Below, in pieces: positions 58,294 through 64,000 of a stretch of 64,000 bases of DNA. Position 1 is the first letter of the stretch. Each line of letters opens with the position of its first letter. The notes beneath the pieces are model-generated. The model saw only the letters and a list, made by a program, of their open reading frames with translations. It searched no databases and was not told the DNA's origin. This DNA is from Mangrovimicrobium sediminis (GTDB lineage: Bacteria; Pseudomonadota; Gammaproteobacteria; Pseudomonadales; Halieaceae). A program made the position numbers and the translations under genes. The stretch is taken from positions 535,880 to 599,879 of the forward strand of contig NZ_SRLE01000006.1 in assembly GCF_004745945.1 (NCBI RefSeq), read 5' to 3'.

Positions 58294-58707
58294 GTGTTCA
58301 AACAAATCTGCTTCTTTCGCAAACACCCCGACATGACCATGGACGAGTTCCTGGACTACTACGAGAACCAGCACTCCCAACTCTCCAAGCGCCAGGGCCG
58401 CGCGCCGTCGATTCCCAATGCCGTGCGCTATGTGCGGCGTTATCTGCACCCGGAAAAGAACCCGGTGACCGGCGAGGTCCACGACCCCGGTTATGACTGC
58501 ATCATGGAAATCTGGTGGAACAGCCGAGAGGACTTCGAGAACTCGCAGAAAATCATCGCCGCGCCGGACCGCATCGACTTCGTGAAGGAGGACGAGGCGA
58601 AGCTGTTTGCCAGCCACGCCAACCCGGTGTGTTCGGTCGTCGAATACGACTCGCCGATGGGACCCAACGGGGAGCAGACCAGCGTCGAGGTGAAGTACGC
58701 GGACTGA
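58294..58707 (+). CDS. EthD-domain protein
   Basis: Dimeric ferredoxin-fold protein of 137 residues. The N-terminus FKQICFFRKHPDMTMDEFLDYYENQHSQL is typical of EthD proteins, which accompany degradation or detoxification pathways; RYVRRYL near 48 and MEIWWNSREDFE near 72 also fit. GTG start at 58294. A TTGACA at 58215-58220 upstream may be a -35 box. Substrate unknown; divergent from the CMD gene. Confidence 0.85.
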   Translation: MFKQICFFRKHPDMTMDEFLDYYENQHSQLSKRQGRAPSIPNAVRYVRRYLHPEKNPVTGEVHDPGYDCIMEIWWNSREDFENSQKIIAAPDRIDFVKEDEAKLFASHANPVCSVVEYDSPMGPNGEQTSVEVKYAD

Positions 58708-58729
58708 ACGCGCGCGAGACGACCCGACG

Positions 58730-59581
58730 CTACGGCGACCGGACTCGCTGCCCGCCGAGGATAAACAGGCAGACGCCGCCCAGCACCGCGATGGCCGCGA
58801 TCACCAGGCGCAAGGTGAGCGCTTCGTCCAACAGTAATATTCCACCGAGTGCCGCGATCACCGGCACGCTAAGCTGAATAGTGGCCGCCGTGGTGGCGCG
58901 CAATGCCGGCAGTACCGCATACCACAACGCGTAGCCAAGGCCCGATGCGAGTGCGCCCGACGCCAGGGCATAGGTAATACCGAGCGCACTGGTCGTTTCT
59001 TCCTCGCCACCACAGATCCAGTACAGTAATAGCACCAGAGGCAGGCTGCGCAGGAAATTCCCGGCACTCGCCGACGTCGGGGCGACAGCACCGCGCCCGC
59101 GCAGGGAATACAGGCCCCAGGCGCCACCCGCCAATACCATCAGCAGCGCAGCCGCGAGCGGCGGCGCTGTCACCCCCGGCAGAAGTAGCCAGAGCAGTCC
59201 GGCAAAGGCCGTGACGGCGCCCAGGGCCTGTCGGAGCTGCAGACGCTCCCCACTCCACAGTCCCACCACGATCATCGTGATCTGCACTGCGCCAAACAGC
59301 AGCAGTGCGCCGGCGCCAGCATCCAGACCGATATAGGCAAATGAAAATCCGGCCGCGTAGGTGAACAGAGCGAGTGCTGAGATCCAGTCGCCGCCGACCG
59401 ACCATTTGCGCTGCCTCAGCGAGACAATCAGGTACAGGCAGAGTGCGCCGGAGAACAGACGCAACAGTGTGAAACTGGCCGCGCCAACGCTACCGGACGC
59501 GAGCGCTTCACGGCATAGCAGCGAATTCGCCGCGAAAGCGATCATCACAAGTGTGCTGAGCAGGGCTATTCGGGTTGGCAT
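58730..59581 (-). CDS. EamA/DMT-superfamily inner-membrane transporter
   Basis: Permease of 283 residues with ten predicted helices in two repeats of five (EamA domains near 5-135 and 145-280). Family members export metabolites such as amino acids or drugs. The segment ATIQLSVPVIAALGGILLLDEALTLRLVIAAIAVLGGV near the end is a classic EamA tail. Substrate not predictable. Convergent with the EthD gene. Confidence 0.9.
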   Translation of the reverse strand: MPTRIALLSTLVMIAFAANSLLCREALASGSVGAASFTLLRLFSGALCLYLIVSLRQRKWSVGGDWISALALFTYAAGFSFAYIGLDAGAGALLLFGAVQITMIVVGLWSGERLQLRQALGAVTAFAGLLWLLLPGVTAPPLAAALLMVLAGGAWGLYSLRGRGAVAPTSASAGNFLRSLPLVLLLYWICGGEEETTSALGITYALASGALASGLGYALWYAVLPALRATTAATIQLSVPVIAALGGILLLDEALTLRLVIAAIAVLGGVCLFILGGQRVRSP

Positions 59582-59719
59582 CGTTCGTATGATGTCGTGA
59601 TTTGTGGAAACGGCAAGGTGTCAGGCGACAGCATCACGTTGATTCGCATGTGTGGTGTGCTTTGCATCTACGGTGACCACAGGGTGCGGAAAAGTCCGGA
59701 TCTCCGATGTTGATCCACG

Positions 59720-59992
59720 CTAAAATCGAGAGTCGTTTTCACAGGGTACGCCATCGCGATCGCCATCCATCTTCGTGTTCGGGCAGTGCCGGAGAAAGAA
59801 CTCGGCCTCAGCACGCGAATGCATCTGGCTACAGTACTGGCGGCCATCACAGCGGAACCCGGGCGTAGTCCGGGTTGTGGTCGCCGGCATGTAGACACTG
59901 CCAGTTTGCTCCACGACCGGAATGTTCTCCCTTGATTGGTAGAACTGCCATCCGCCTATGACGAGCGCGAGGAGCACCAGCAGCTTCTTCAC
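59720..59992 (-). CDS. Excalibur calcium-binding-domain protein
   Basis: Protein of 90 residues with an N-terminal membrane anchor or signal (KKLLVLLALVIGGWQFY) and a C-terminal Excalibur domain: CDGRQYCSQMHSRAEAEFFLRHCP then DGDRDGVPCEN, with paired Cys and the DxDxDGxxCE loop that binds Ca2+. Predicted to be periplasmic or surface-exposed. GTG start at 59992. AT content rises from here to the right edge. Confidence 0.85.
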   Translation of the reverse strand: MKKLLVLLALVIGGWQFYQSRENIPVVEQTGSVYMPATTTRTTPGFRCDGRQYCSQMHSRAEAEFFLRHCPNTKMDGDRDGVPCENDSRF

Positions 59993-59993
59993 G

Positions 59994-60086
59994 CTATTCG
60001 AACCGAAAGCCGGCTGAGGTGGCGACCAGGAGTCCGTGAATCAGCACCGCGGCACTACTGCGCAGCGGTCGAACGTTGTTACGCAT
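59994..60086 (-). CDS. Possible 30-residue peptide
   Basis: An ATG at 60086 preceded by AGGGGGG opens a 30-codon frame (MRNNVRPLRSSAAVLIHGLL to GFRFE) that ends just before the Excalibur gene. It has a basic start and a short hydrophobic core. I know no relative; it may be a leader peptide or chance. Confidence 0.3.
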   Translation of the reverse strand: MRNNVRPLRSSAAVLIHGLLVATSAGFRFE

Positions 60087-60095
60087 CCGCCCCCC

Positions 60096-60353
60096 CTAAC
60101 TGAAATACCTGTAGATTCCGAATATCACACTGACGCCGATGATCAGTAGAACTATACGCCCTACCCCGGTCTCTGCCGCCGGAGGCTGAAGAGATGGGTC
60201 CGGCGGATTCTGGGTGATATAGGCATCGACCCGTTCTTTTGCCGTCTTCAGGTCGACTCCTTGTTGCTGGCGCAACAACTTGATCGCAGCGACCTTTCGG
60301 TTCGCCCTGATCTCGGCGATGACCTCCTCCGGCATATCAATTTCAGGTTTCAC
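60096..60353 (-). CDS. Ribosomal L7/L12 C-terminal-like small membrane protein
   Basis: Protein of about 85 residues. ANRKVAAIKLLRQQQGVDLKTAKERVDAY resembles the C-terminal domain of ribosomal protein L7/L12, followed by a Pro-rich linker and one C-terminal helix (VGRIVLLIIGVSVIFGIYRYF). Such fusions are widespread but uncharacterised; they are not ribosomal proteins. Start uncertain: GTG 60353, ATG 60335 or TTG 60398; 60353 chosen for the nearby GGGAAA. Confidence 0.65.
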   Translation of the reverse strand: MKPEIDMPEEVIAEIRANRKVAAIKLLRQQQGVDLKTAKERVDAYITQNPPDPSLQPPAAETGVGRIVLLIIGVSVIFGIYRYFS

Positions 60354-60569
60354 AAGAATTTTTCCCGATGCCAACGCTAGTGATGCCAGGGTGATCAACG
60401 GAAGATCCAGCCGAAGAAATCGGGGCGCTGGCTTTCACTCCATCAAGCAAGACTAAAAGACATCTATTTGTCTGGCACGCCAGATCTTGTTGCCTGCAAT
60501 CCATGTTCTACCTCGCGCGGTTGAACCTGCCAATAAAGAACTCGGAATATTCCGAAGTCCATAGCCATC

Positions 60570-60974
60570 TCAACTGTCGGGAAAGTCCGGGAAAGACGGG
60601 ATATGGCCCAGACTTTCTTCCCACGAAGCTTGCCTTGCGAAAAAGATATGCGCCTGTGGGGGTATCGGCACATCGCCATCGAGACTCCCCGCTGGAACAA
60701 TGCAGATGTTCCCGCCCATCGAAGTATTGGGCAACGCAGAACCGCAGTTGGCACAGAAGCTCTTAACGTGCCGTGTACCTTCAAGATTGAAATCTCGCAC
60801 ATCGCCCTCACCGGACAACCAGGTCAACGAGTCGGCATGGGCAAAGAGGTTGGCCGCATAAGCAGAACCGGTATCTTTGCGGCAGTAGCTGCAGTGACAA
60901 ATAAAGAACTTGTCAAACACGCCTTCGACACTGAACGAGACTTGGCCACACAGGCAGGAGCCAAAAACCGCCAT
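60570..60974 (-). CDS. GFA (glutathione-dependent formaldehyde-activating/CENP-V) family protein
   Basis: Zinc protein of 134 residues. GSCLCGQVSFSVEG near 5-18, CHCSYCRKDTGSAYAANL near 26-43 and FCANCGSALPN near 73-83 form the family's Cys sites. Members are often labelled formaldehyde-activating, but most have unknown substrates. It lies between the chromosome proper and the integron array, in AT-richer sequence; it might be a decayed cassette, yet I found no attC on its left. Confidence 0.88.
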   Translation of the reverse strand: MAVFGSCLCGQVSFSVEGVFDKFFICHCSYCRKDTGSAYAANLFAHADSLTWLSGEGDVRDFNLEGTRHVKSFCANCGSALPNTSMGGNICIVPAGSLDGDVPIPPQAHIFFARQASWEESLGHIPSFPDFPDS

Positions 60975-61161
60975 GAATTACCCTCTACTTTGATCTTCAG
61001 TAGTGATGCGAAAGTTTAGCGATGGCCTATAGATCGCAGAAAAAGATAAAAGGCAGCTACAGGCTATTGCTTTGGCATTCTTCGGGGTACTGAATCAAAG
61101 ACGAGTGTTTCGTCGCTGGTACATCGCCCGTGTTGAAGCTCTAGCGGCTTTATCTGATGCG
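60975..61161. other. Non-coding stretch at the left edge of the integron array
   Basis: About 190 bases between the GFA gene start and attC-1. No ribosome site or family-like frame is supported; a rightward frame from 61072 would run through attC-1 and the VOC gene and is rejected. Confidence 0.5.
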
Positions 61162-61236
61162 CTCCAACACTTCAGGCGGTGCTCCACATTAGCGGTTTCC
61201 GGCGCAGAGCGCCTTTACTGCCCTGACTTGTTAGGC
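61162..61236 (-). repeat. attC site 1
   Basis: Minus strand: GCCTAAC (perfect RYYYAAC) at 61236-61230, inner stem GGCGC...GCGCC, and GTTGGAG at 61168-61162. It is the leftmost site and marks the array end. Confidence 0.8.
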
Positions 61237-61237
61237 A

Positions 61238-61735
61238 CTATTCTCCAGCTGGAGGCTCCCAAAGCTCTACCTTATTTCCCTCAGGGTCTATTACCCAACC
61301 AAATTTACCAAACTCCGATTCTTCGGTTTTATCCAGAACATTACAACCTTCTGCGCGAAGTACGGTTAATAGCTCACTTAAGTTGGCAACTCGATAATTA
61401 ACCATAAAGGGTGAGTTGCTAGGTTTAAAATTTTCACCATTATCAATCATCCAAGCTGTTGTACCAGCGTAAGGCTTTCCTTCGCTATCTACCCACCTAA
61501 AGGATGTTCCCCCCCAAACCTGAACATCTATACCAAGATGGTTTTTGTACCAATTCTGGAGCATCTCTGGATCTTTGGCTTTTATAAAAATACCACCGAT
61601 CCCTGTTACCCGAGTCATGTTTTCGCCCCCAATTTGAACCTTGCTATCCGTCGACGTTTCAGACGATTCACCAGCATTTGAAAGAGTTGATATAAAGCAT
61701 ATAGAAATCACACAAAGAAGCATTTTGTTCTTCAT
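61238..61735 (-). CDS. Cassette-encoded, exported VOC-family protein
   Basis: Protein of 165 residues with a signal peptide (MKNKMLLCVISICFISTLSNA) before a glyoxalase-fold domain starting VTGIGGIFIKAKDPEMLQNWY and ending VIDPEGNKVELWEPP. The full start is supported by AAGGAGA upstream; an internal ATG at 61618 could give a cytoplasmic form. The domain closely resembles the chromosomal protein at 34783-35154. It fills the cassette between attC-2 and attC-1; its TAG stop is two bases from attC-1. Substrate unknown. Confidence 0.85.
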   Translation of the reverse strand: MKNKMLLCVISICFISTLSNAGESSETSTDSKVQIGGENMTRVTGIGGIFIKAKDPEMLQNWYKNHLGIDVQVWGGTSFRWVDSEGKPYAGTTAWMIDNGENFKPSNSPFMVNYRVANLSELLTVLRAEGCNVLDKTEESEFGKFGWVIDPEGNKVELWEPPAGE

Positions 61736-61774
61736 TAAATTCTCCTTGAAAAGTTCGCGACCTGTAGATTGATT

Positions 61775-61850
61775 GCCGAACGCTTCGAGTTGGAGCCCGC
61801 GGTATCGGATCCCGGCGAGAAGCGCCGTTGCTGCATTGACTTGTTAAGGC
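61775..61850 (-). repeat. attC site 2
   Basis: Minus strand: CCTTAAC at 61849-61843, stem GGCGCTTCTCGCC, and GTTCGGC at 61781-61775. The terminal GTTCGGC pairs with the far arm GCCTAAC of the next cassette with one mismatch. Confidence 0.85.
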
Positions 61851-62149
61851 TGCCCATACCAAACCTCTAACGGAACTATGAAATAGATTATCAGTGCCAC
61901 GCTTGGAATGACTAGCAGCAACCAAGAAGAATGCCCTAATAGAACGACTCCTCTATTCTTAGATATTCGATACTTTCCAGTAAGCAAAAAATACAAAAAA
62001 TATAAGAAGCCAGAATTCGCTGCGCTCTTAGACTCGCTTACAAGCTTCCAGACTTCATTATCATAATTCTTCACCGACCAGACGAAACCACCTACTACTA
62101 GCCAAAAAAGTAGTATTGCTATGAGTGTAAATTGTTCTGGCAGCGTCAC
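61844..62149 (-). CDS. Cassette-encoded two-helix membrane protein
   Basis: Protein of 101 residues with an N-terminal helix (FTLIAILLFWLVVGGFVW, 7-24) and a second near 73-92 (LLLVIPSVALIIYFIVPLEVW), plus an aromatic FLYFLYFLLTG patch near 48. GTG start at 62149 lies eight bases after attC-3; its TAA is formed by the attC-2 arm itself, typical of cassette genes. No family recognised. Confidence 0.7.
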   Translation of the reverse strand: MTLPEQFTLIAILLFWLVVGGFVWSVKNYDNEVWKLVSESKSAANSGFLYFLYFLLTGKYRISKNRGVVLLGHSSWLLLVIPSVALIIYFIVPLEVWYGQP

Positions 62150-62156
62150 CCCGGCG

Positions 62157-62236
62157 CCCTAACGCCGCCAGCAGCGGGCGCACAGACCGCGCAGCGGTTT
62201 GGGCGTCCGGGAGCGAACTGCCTGGCCTTGTTATGT
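62157..62236 (-). repeat. attC site 3
   Basis: Minus strand: ACATAAC at 62236-62230, inner arms, and GTTAGGG at 62163-62157. Its core differs from the other sites, so this cassette has a separate origin. Confidence 0.82.
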
Positions 62237-62480
62237 GGCACGACAGATACCTGATTGGTAAACCTGCATATTAGCCCTAATGCACAACCTGCTTGGCAAC
62301 TGACAATTCGGTTGCGGACTCTGCCCAACCCAGATGTTGCATGTTCGAACCCAACTTTGAATCACCGGGGAGTGGCGAAAGGCTTAGCCATGTCACCGGA
62401 AGATGACGCTGGCAGCCGAAAGATAAAGAATGCCTGGGTAACCAACGAATGCATTTACTTAATACCCACTTGGAACTACC
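62237..62480. other. Cassette between attC-3 and attC-4 without convincing gene
   Basis: About 245 bases. Leftward and rightward frames exist but either run through attC-4 or lack a start codon with ribosome site inside the cassette. It may be a non-coding, promoter or antisense-RNA cassette. Confidence 0.5.
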
Positions 62481-62557
62481 ACATAACGCTTCAAGCAGGG
62501 GCCCGCGTTGGCGCGTCCCGGCGCGAAGCGCCCTTGCTCTGCCTTGACTTGTTAATG
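62481..62557 (-). repeat. attC site 4
   Basis: Minus strand: CATTAAC at 62557-62551 and GTTATGT at 62487-62481, with inner stem GGCGCTTCGCGCC. Nearly the same sequence as attC-6. Confidence 0.9.
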
Positions 62558-62560
62558 TGA

Positions 62561-62995
62561 CTAACAAACCTCAATATTCTTTACCTCAGACCCGAAGTAG
62601 CAAGCCAGAAACTCATACGAGCCAACGTCACAGCAACCCAGGTACTTAGTTTCAAACTCTACCTCTCGCCCTAACTCGAGTTCCTTGCAAGTACCAGAAT
62701 AGTAATATATTTCATTCACAGCTTTTTGCTGTGTGTTTTTGAAGTTGCCCGTTGGGCTATGAAATTCTCTAGATACAGTTAGAGCACTGCCGGAGATTTG
62801 AAATTTGCTCCTCTTTGGGTCATTAGAATTTCTGTATATCGCTGCCGAGTGAATGTACTGCATCACAGGTAAGCACGCCTGGACTTTATATGTCGGCGGA
62901 CCCAGATCCCGGTGCCATGCGGTGCCCGCACAATCAGCATTTATAGTCGACGAATATCCAATCAAAACTATAAATGAATTGAGATATCGCTTCAT
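62561..62995 (-). CDS. Cassette-encoded exported Cys-rich protein
   Basis: Unrecognised protein of 144 residues with an N-terminal signal (MKRYLNSFIVLIGYSSTINA) and seven Cys in the mature part, including GTCKELELG, LGCCDVG and a C-terminal EVC, suggesting disulphides in the periplasm. The ATG at 62995 lies only two bases beyond attC-5, and TAG is three bases short of attC-4. A longer upstream frame would cross attC-5 and is rejected. Confidence 0.72.
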   Translation of the reverse strand: MKRYLNSFIVLIGYSSTINADCAGTAWHRDLGPPTYKVQACLPVMQYIHSAAIYRNSNDPKRSKFQISGSALTVSREFHSPTGNFKNTQQKAVNEIYYYSGTCKELELGREVEFETKYLGCCDVGSYEFLACYFGSEVKNIEVC

Positions 62996-62997
62996 CA

Positions 62998-63086
62998 CAT
63001 TAACGCCAATCATATGGGGCGTGCCGCCGCACAGCGGTGGCACGTCCCAGCCACCCGACGGGTGGCGACTGATGTACTTGTTATGA
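62998..63086 (-). repeat. attC site 5
   Basis: Minus strand: TCATAAC at 63086-63080, long inner hairpins, and GTTAATG at 63004-62998. At 89 bases it is the longest of the six. Its two ends pair exactly with the far ends of the flanking cassettes. Confidence 0.88.
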
Positions 63087-63686
63087 ATTTTCTTGCTCAT
63101 TAGCTGCAAAGATTCGCTCGACTTCGGTTCGCAAAGGGCCAAAAAAGAACTTCTTTCCGAGTAAGACGAGGCACTCAGCTTCAGGATCAAGTAGCTTGAA
63201 TATTTTGCCTACGGGATGATCAGCCAATTCATGTGACTCAATCATTGGTGTAGGAAAGAAATAGCCAGCATCATTTGAAAGCACATAGGTATCAAGCTTT
63301 TCATCAAAGTGTTCCCATGCGTTCCTTAGATCTCTATCGGAAAGCGGAGATTCTTCCGTGATTTTGAATTGTTTCCTGAGCTTCTCACCTCTCGCGAGCT
63401 TCAATTCGTATTGCTTGAGTTCCGTTTTTTTCTTCCCAGCGGTTGAAGGCCAGAAGTATCGTGACAATGCACCAACGTGACCAACAGCCTCTTGCACTGC
63501 GCTAATCTGTGACGCTGGATCAGCGTTTTCCTGAGCCAAATAGTCGTACAACTCAAATGCTGCCAACGCTCGTTCTGCAGAATAACGGATTGAGATACCG
63601 TAAAAAGCCATGTGCATTGGCTGTATGCCACCACATGTATCTAACGTAATTTCGGCTCGGTGCTCTAACTCTTCGTTCGAGATCAT
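63081..63686 (-). CDS. Cassette-encoded hypothetical protein
   Basis: Soluble protein of 201 residues, no family recognised. It has no signal peptide or membrane helix; a mostly helical N-terminal half (YSAERALAAFELYDYLAQE) is followed by a segment RNAWEHFDEKLDTYVLS near 125-141. The gene fills the cassette between attC-6 and attC-5, and its TAA stop lies inside the attC-5 arm. AT-rich codon use differs from the chromosome. Confidence 0.72.
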   Translation of the reverse strand: MISNEELEHRAEITLDTCGGIQPMHMAFYGISIRYSAERALAAFELYDYLAQENADPASQISAVQEAVGHVGALSRYFWPSTAGKKKTELKQYELKLARGEKLRKQFKITEESPLSDRDLRNAWEHFDEKLDTYVLSNDAGYFFPTPMIESHELADHPVGKIFKLLDPEAECLVLLGKKFFFGPLRTEVERIFAANEQENS

Positions 63687-63710
63687 CTATTACTCAATGC
63701 GCTTTTTAAT

Positions 63711-63785
63711 TCATAACGCTTCAAGCAGGGGCCCGCGTTAGCGGGTCCCGGCGCGAAGCGCCCTTGCTGCCTTGACTTGTTAAGC
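63711..63785 (-). repeat. attC site 6
   Basis: Minus strand: GCTTAAC (perfect RYYYAAC) at 63785-63779 and GTTATGA at 63717-63711, with stem GGCGCTTCGCGCC. Closely matches attC-4 over almost its whole length. Confidence 0.9.
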
Positions 63786-63805
63786 GATTACCCATTTTTC
63801 TGTAC

Positions 63806-64000
63806 TTAGACCTTCAGTGGCTCGGCCCCTTTGTGAAGCATATTTGGATCTGGGCCTCGCTCTACTACTTGGGCCATTCTTTCTTTTGCTTCGTTATGCG
63901 CGCCAGACCAAGGATAACCTTTTCCAGTGAAATGTTCCTTTCGCATCAACCAAATTGTTTTATTGGTTCTGTCGCCGAATACGTCCTTTTTAACCCCAGT
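63806..64000 (-). CDS. Cassette-encoded hypothetical protein, C-terminal part, cut by window edge
   Basis: An open frame of 64 codons enters from the right edge and ends in TAA at 63808-63806, 20 bases before attC-6. Visible residues include KDVFGDRTNKTIWLMRKEHF and NEAKERMAQVVERGPDPN. Frame is open to the edge with no start seen, and position matches the other cassette genes. Family not recognised. Confidence 0.6.
   Translation of the reverse strand, partial: TGVKKDVFGDRTNKTIWLMRKEHFTGKGYPWSGAHNEAKERMAQVVERGPDPNMLHKGAEPLKV

Larger units (their letters stand above)
61162..64000 (-). mobile_element. Integron gene-cassette array (part), cassettes oriented leftward
   Basis: Six attC sites divide this AT-rich region into short units, each with a leftward gene starting a few bases after one attC and stopping in or beside the next. 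For each internal cassette the bases after the cut (GTTRRRY end) pair with that cassette's own far attC arm: GTTATGTGG with CCACATAAC, GTTAATG with CATTAAC and GTTATGAA with TTCATAAC are exact. This is the hallmark of excised and inserted cassettes. On the minus strand the sites read TAACAAG... to ...GCGTTA, the usual attC direction. The integrase gene and attI would lie to the right, outside the window, unless this is an array without integrase. Confidence 0.88.

Noticed and set aside
61072..61401. Rightward frame across attC-1 and the end of the VOC gene
   Set aside because: Covers a recombination site and an opposite gene; no ribosome site or family.
62255..62567. Rightward and leftward frames running through attC-4
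   Set aside because: Each includes most of attC-4 in its coding part, so they would be broken by cassette movement; codon content reflects the hairpin.
62996..63190. Upstream extension of the secreted cassette protein
   Set aside because: The extension crosses attC-5 and the end of the neighbouring gene; the ATG at 62995 is followed by a good signal peptide.

Overview
The window is high-GC, densely coded gammaproteobacterial chromosome. The block DUF1820-miaB-ybeZ-ybeY-ybeX-lnt-leuS-lptE-holA has the order known from Pseudomonas and relatives. Together with a large TonB receptor, bacterial HMG-CoA reductase, acyl-CoA enzymes and an uptake hydrogenase, this suggests a marine, Halieaceae-like (OM60/NOR5) bacterium. 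The lineage is an inference; no rRNA or tRNA gene is present to test it. No CRISPR array, prophage or transposase gene was seen.

Layout. 1-12.8 kb is housekeeping: the start of an AsrA/Lon-type protease with a sigma32-like promoter, an aminotransferase, the miaB-to-lnt group, leuS, lptE and holA. 12.8-17.6 kb is an SOS mutagenesis region: imuA and imuB are present but separated by OsmC, DUF2788 and macro-domain genes, and LexA boxes precede both imuA and imuB; no dnaE2 is seen. 17.7-31.5 kb carries a universal stress protein, an APH-fold kinase, two fatty-acid beta-oxidation enzymes, a leftward set (AraC regulator, iron alcohol dehydrogenase, thioesterase, class I HMG-CoA reductase), a TonB receptor and a short-chain dehydrogenase. 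31.5-36.5 kb is a leftward run of small genes (methyltransferases, VOC proteins, GNAT, PaiB).

36.7-56.8 kb is a rightward 20-kb [NiFe]-hydrogenase locus: hupS-hupL-small membrane protein-hupC, then hupDFGHIJK-hypABCDE-hupR-hupT-hupU-hupV-hypF. The small subunit has both extra cysteines of O2-tolerant group 1d enzymes. H2 is presumably sensed by HupUV, relayed through the HupT kinase to the NtrC-type activator HupR, which would act at sigma54 promoters; GG-N10-GC sites lie upstream of hupS and hupD, the latter with a full-consensus IHF site. The gene between hupL and hupC resembles only the first helix of HupE/UreJ nickel permeases.

56.9-61 kb holds small accessory genes, including an encapsulated-ferritin homologue without encapsulin, and becomes AT-richer. 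From 61.16 kb to the right edge lies an integron cassette array: six attC sites separate leftward cassettes for a secreted VOC protein, a two-helix membrane protein, a secreted Cys-rich protein, a 201-residue unknown and a truncated unknown, plus one cassette without a convincing gene. The integrase is not in the window.
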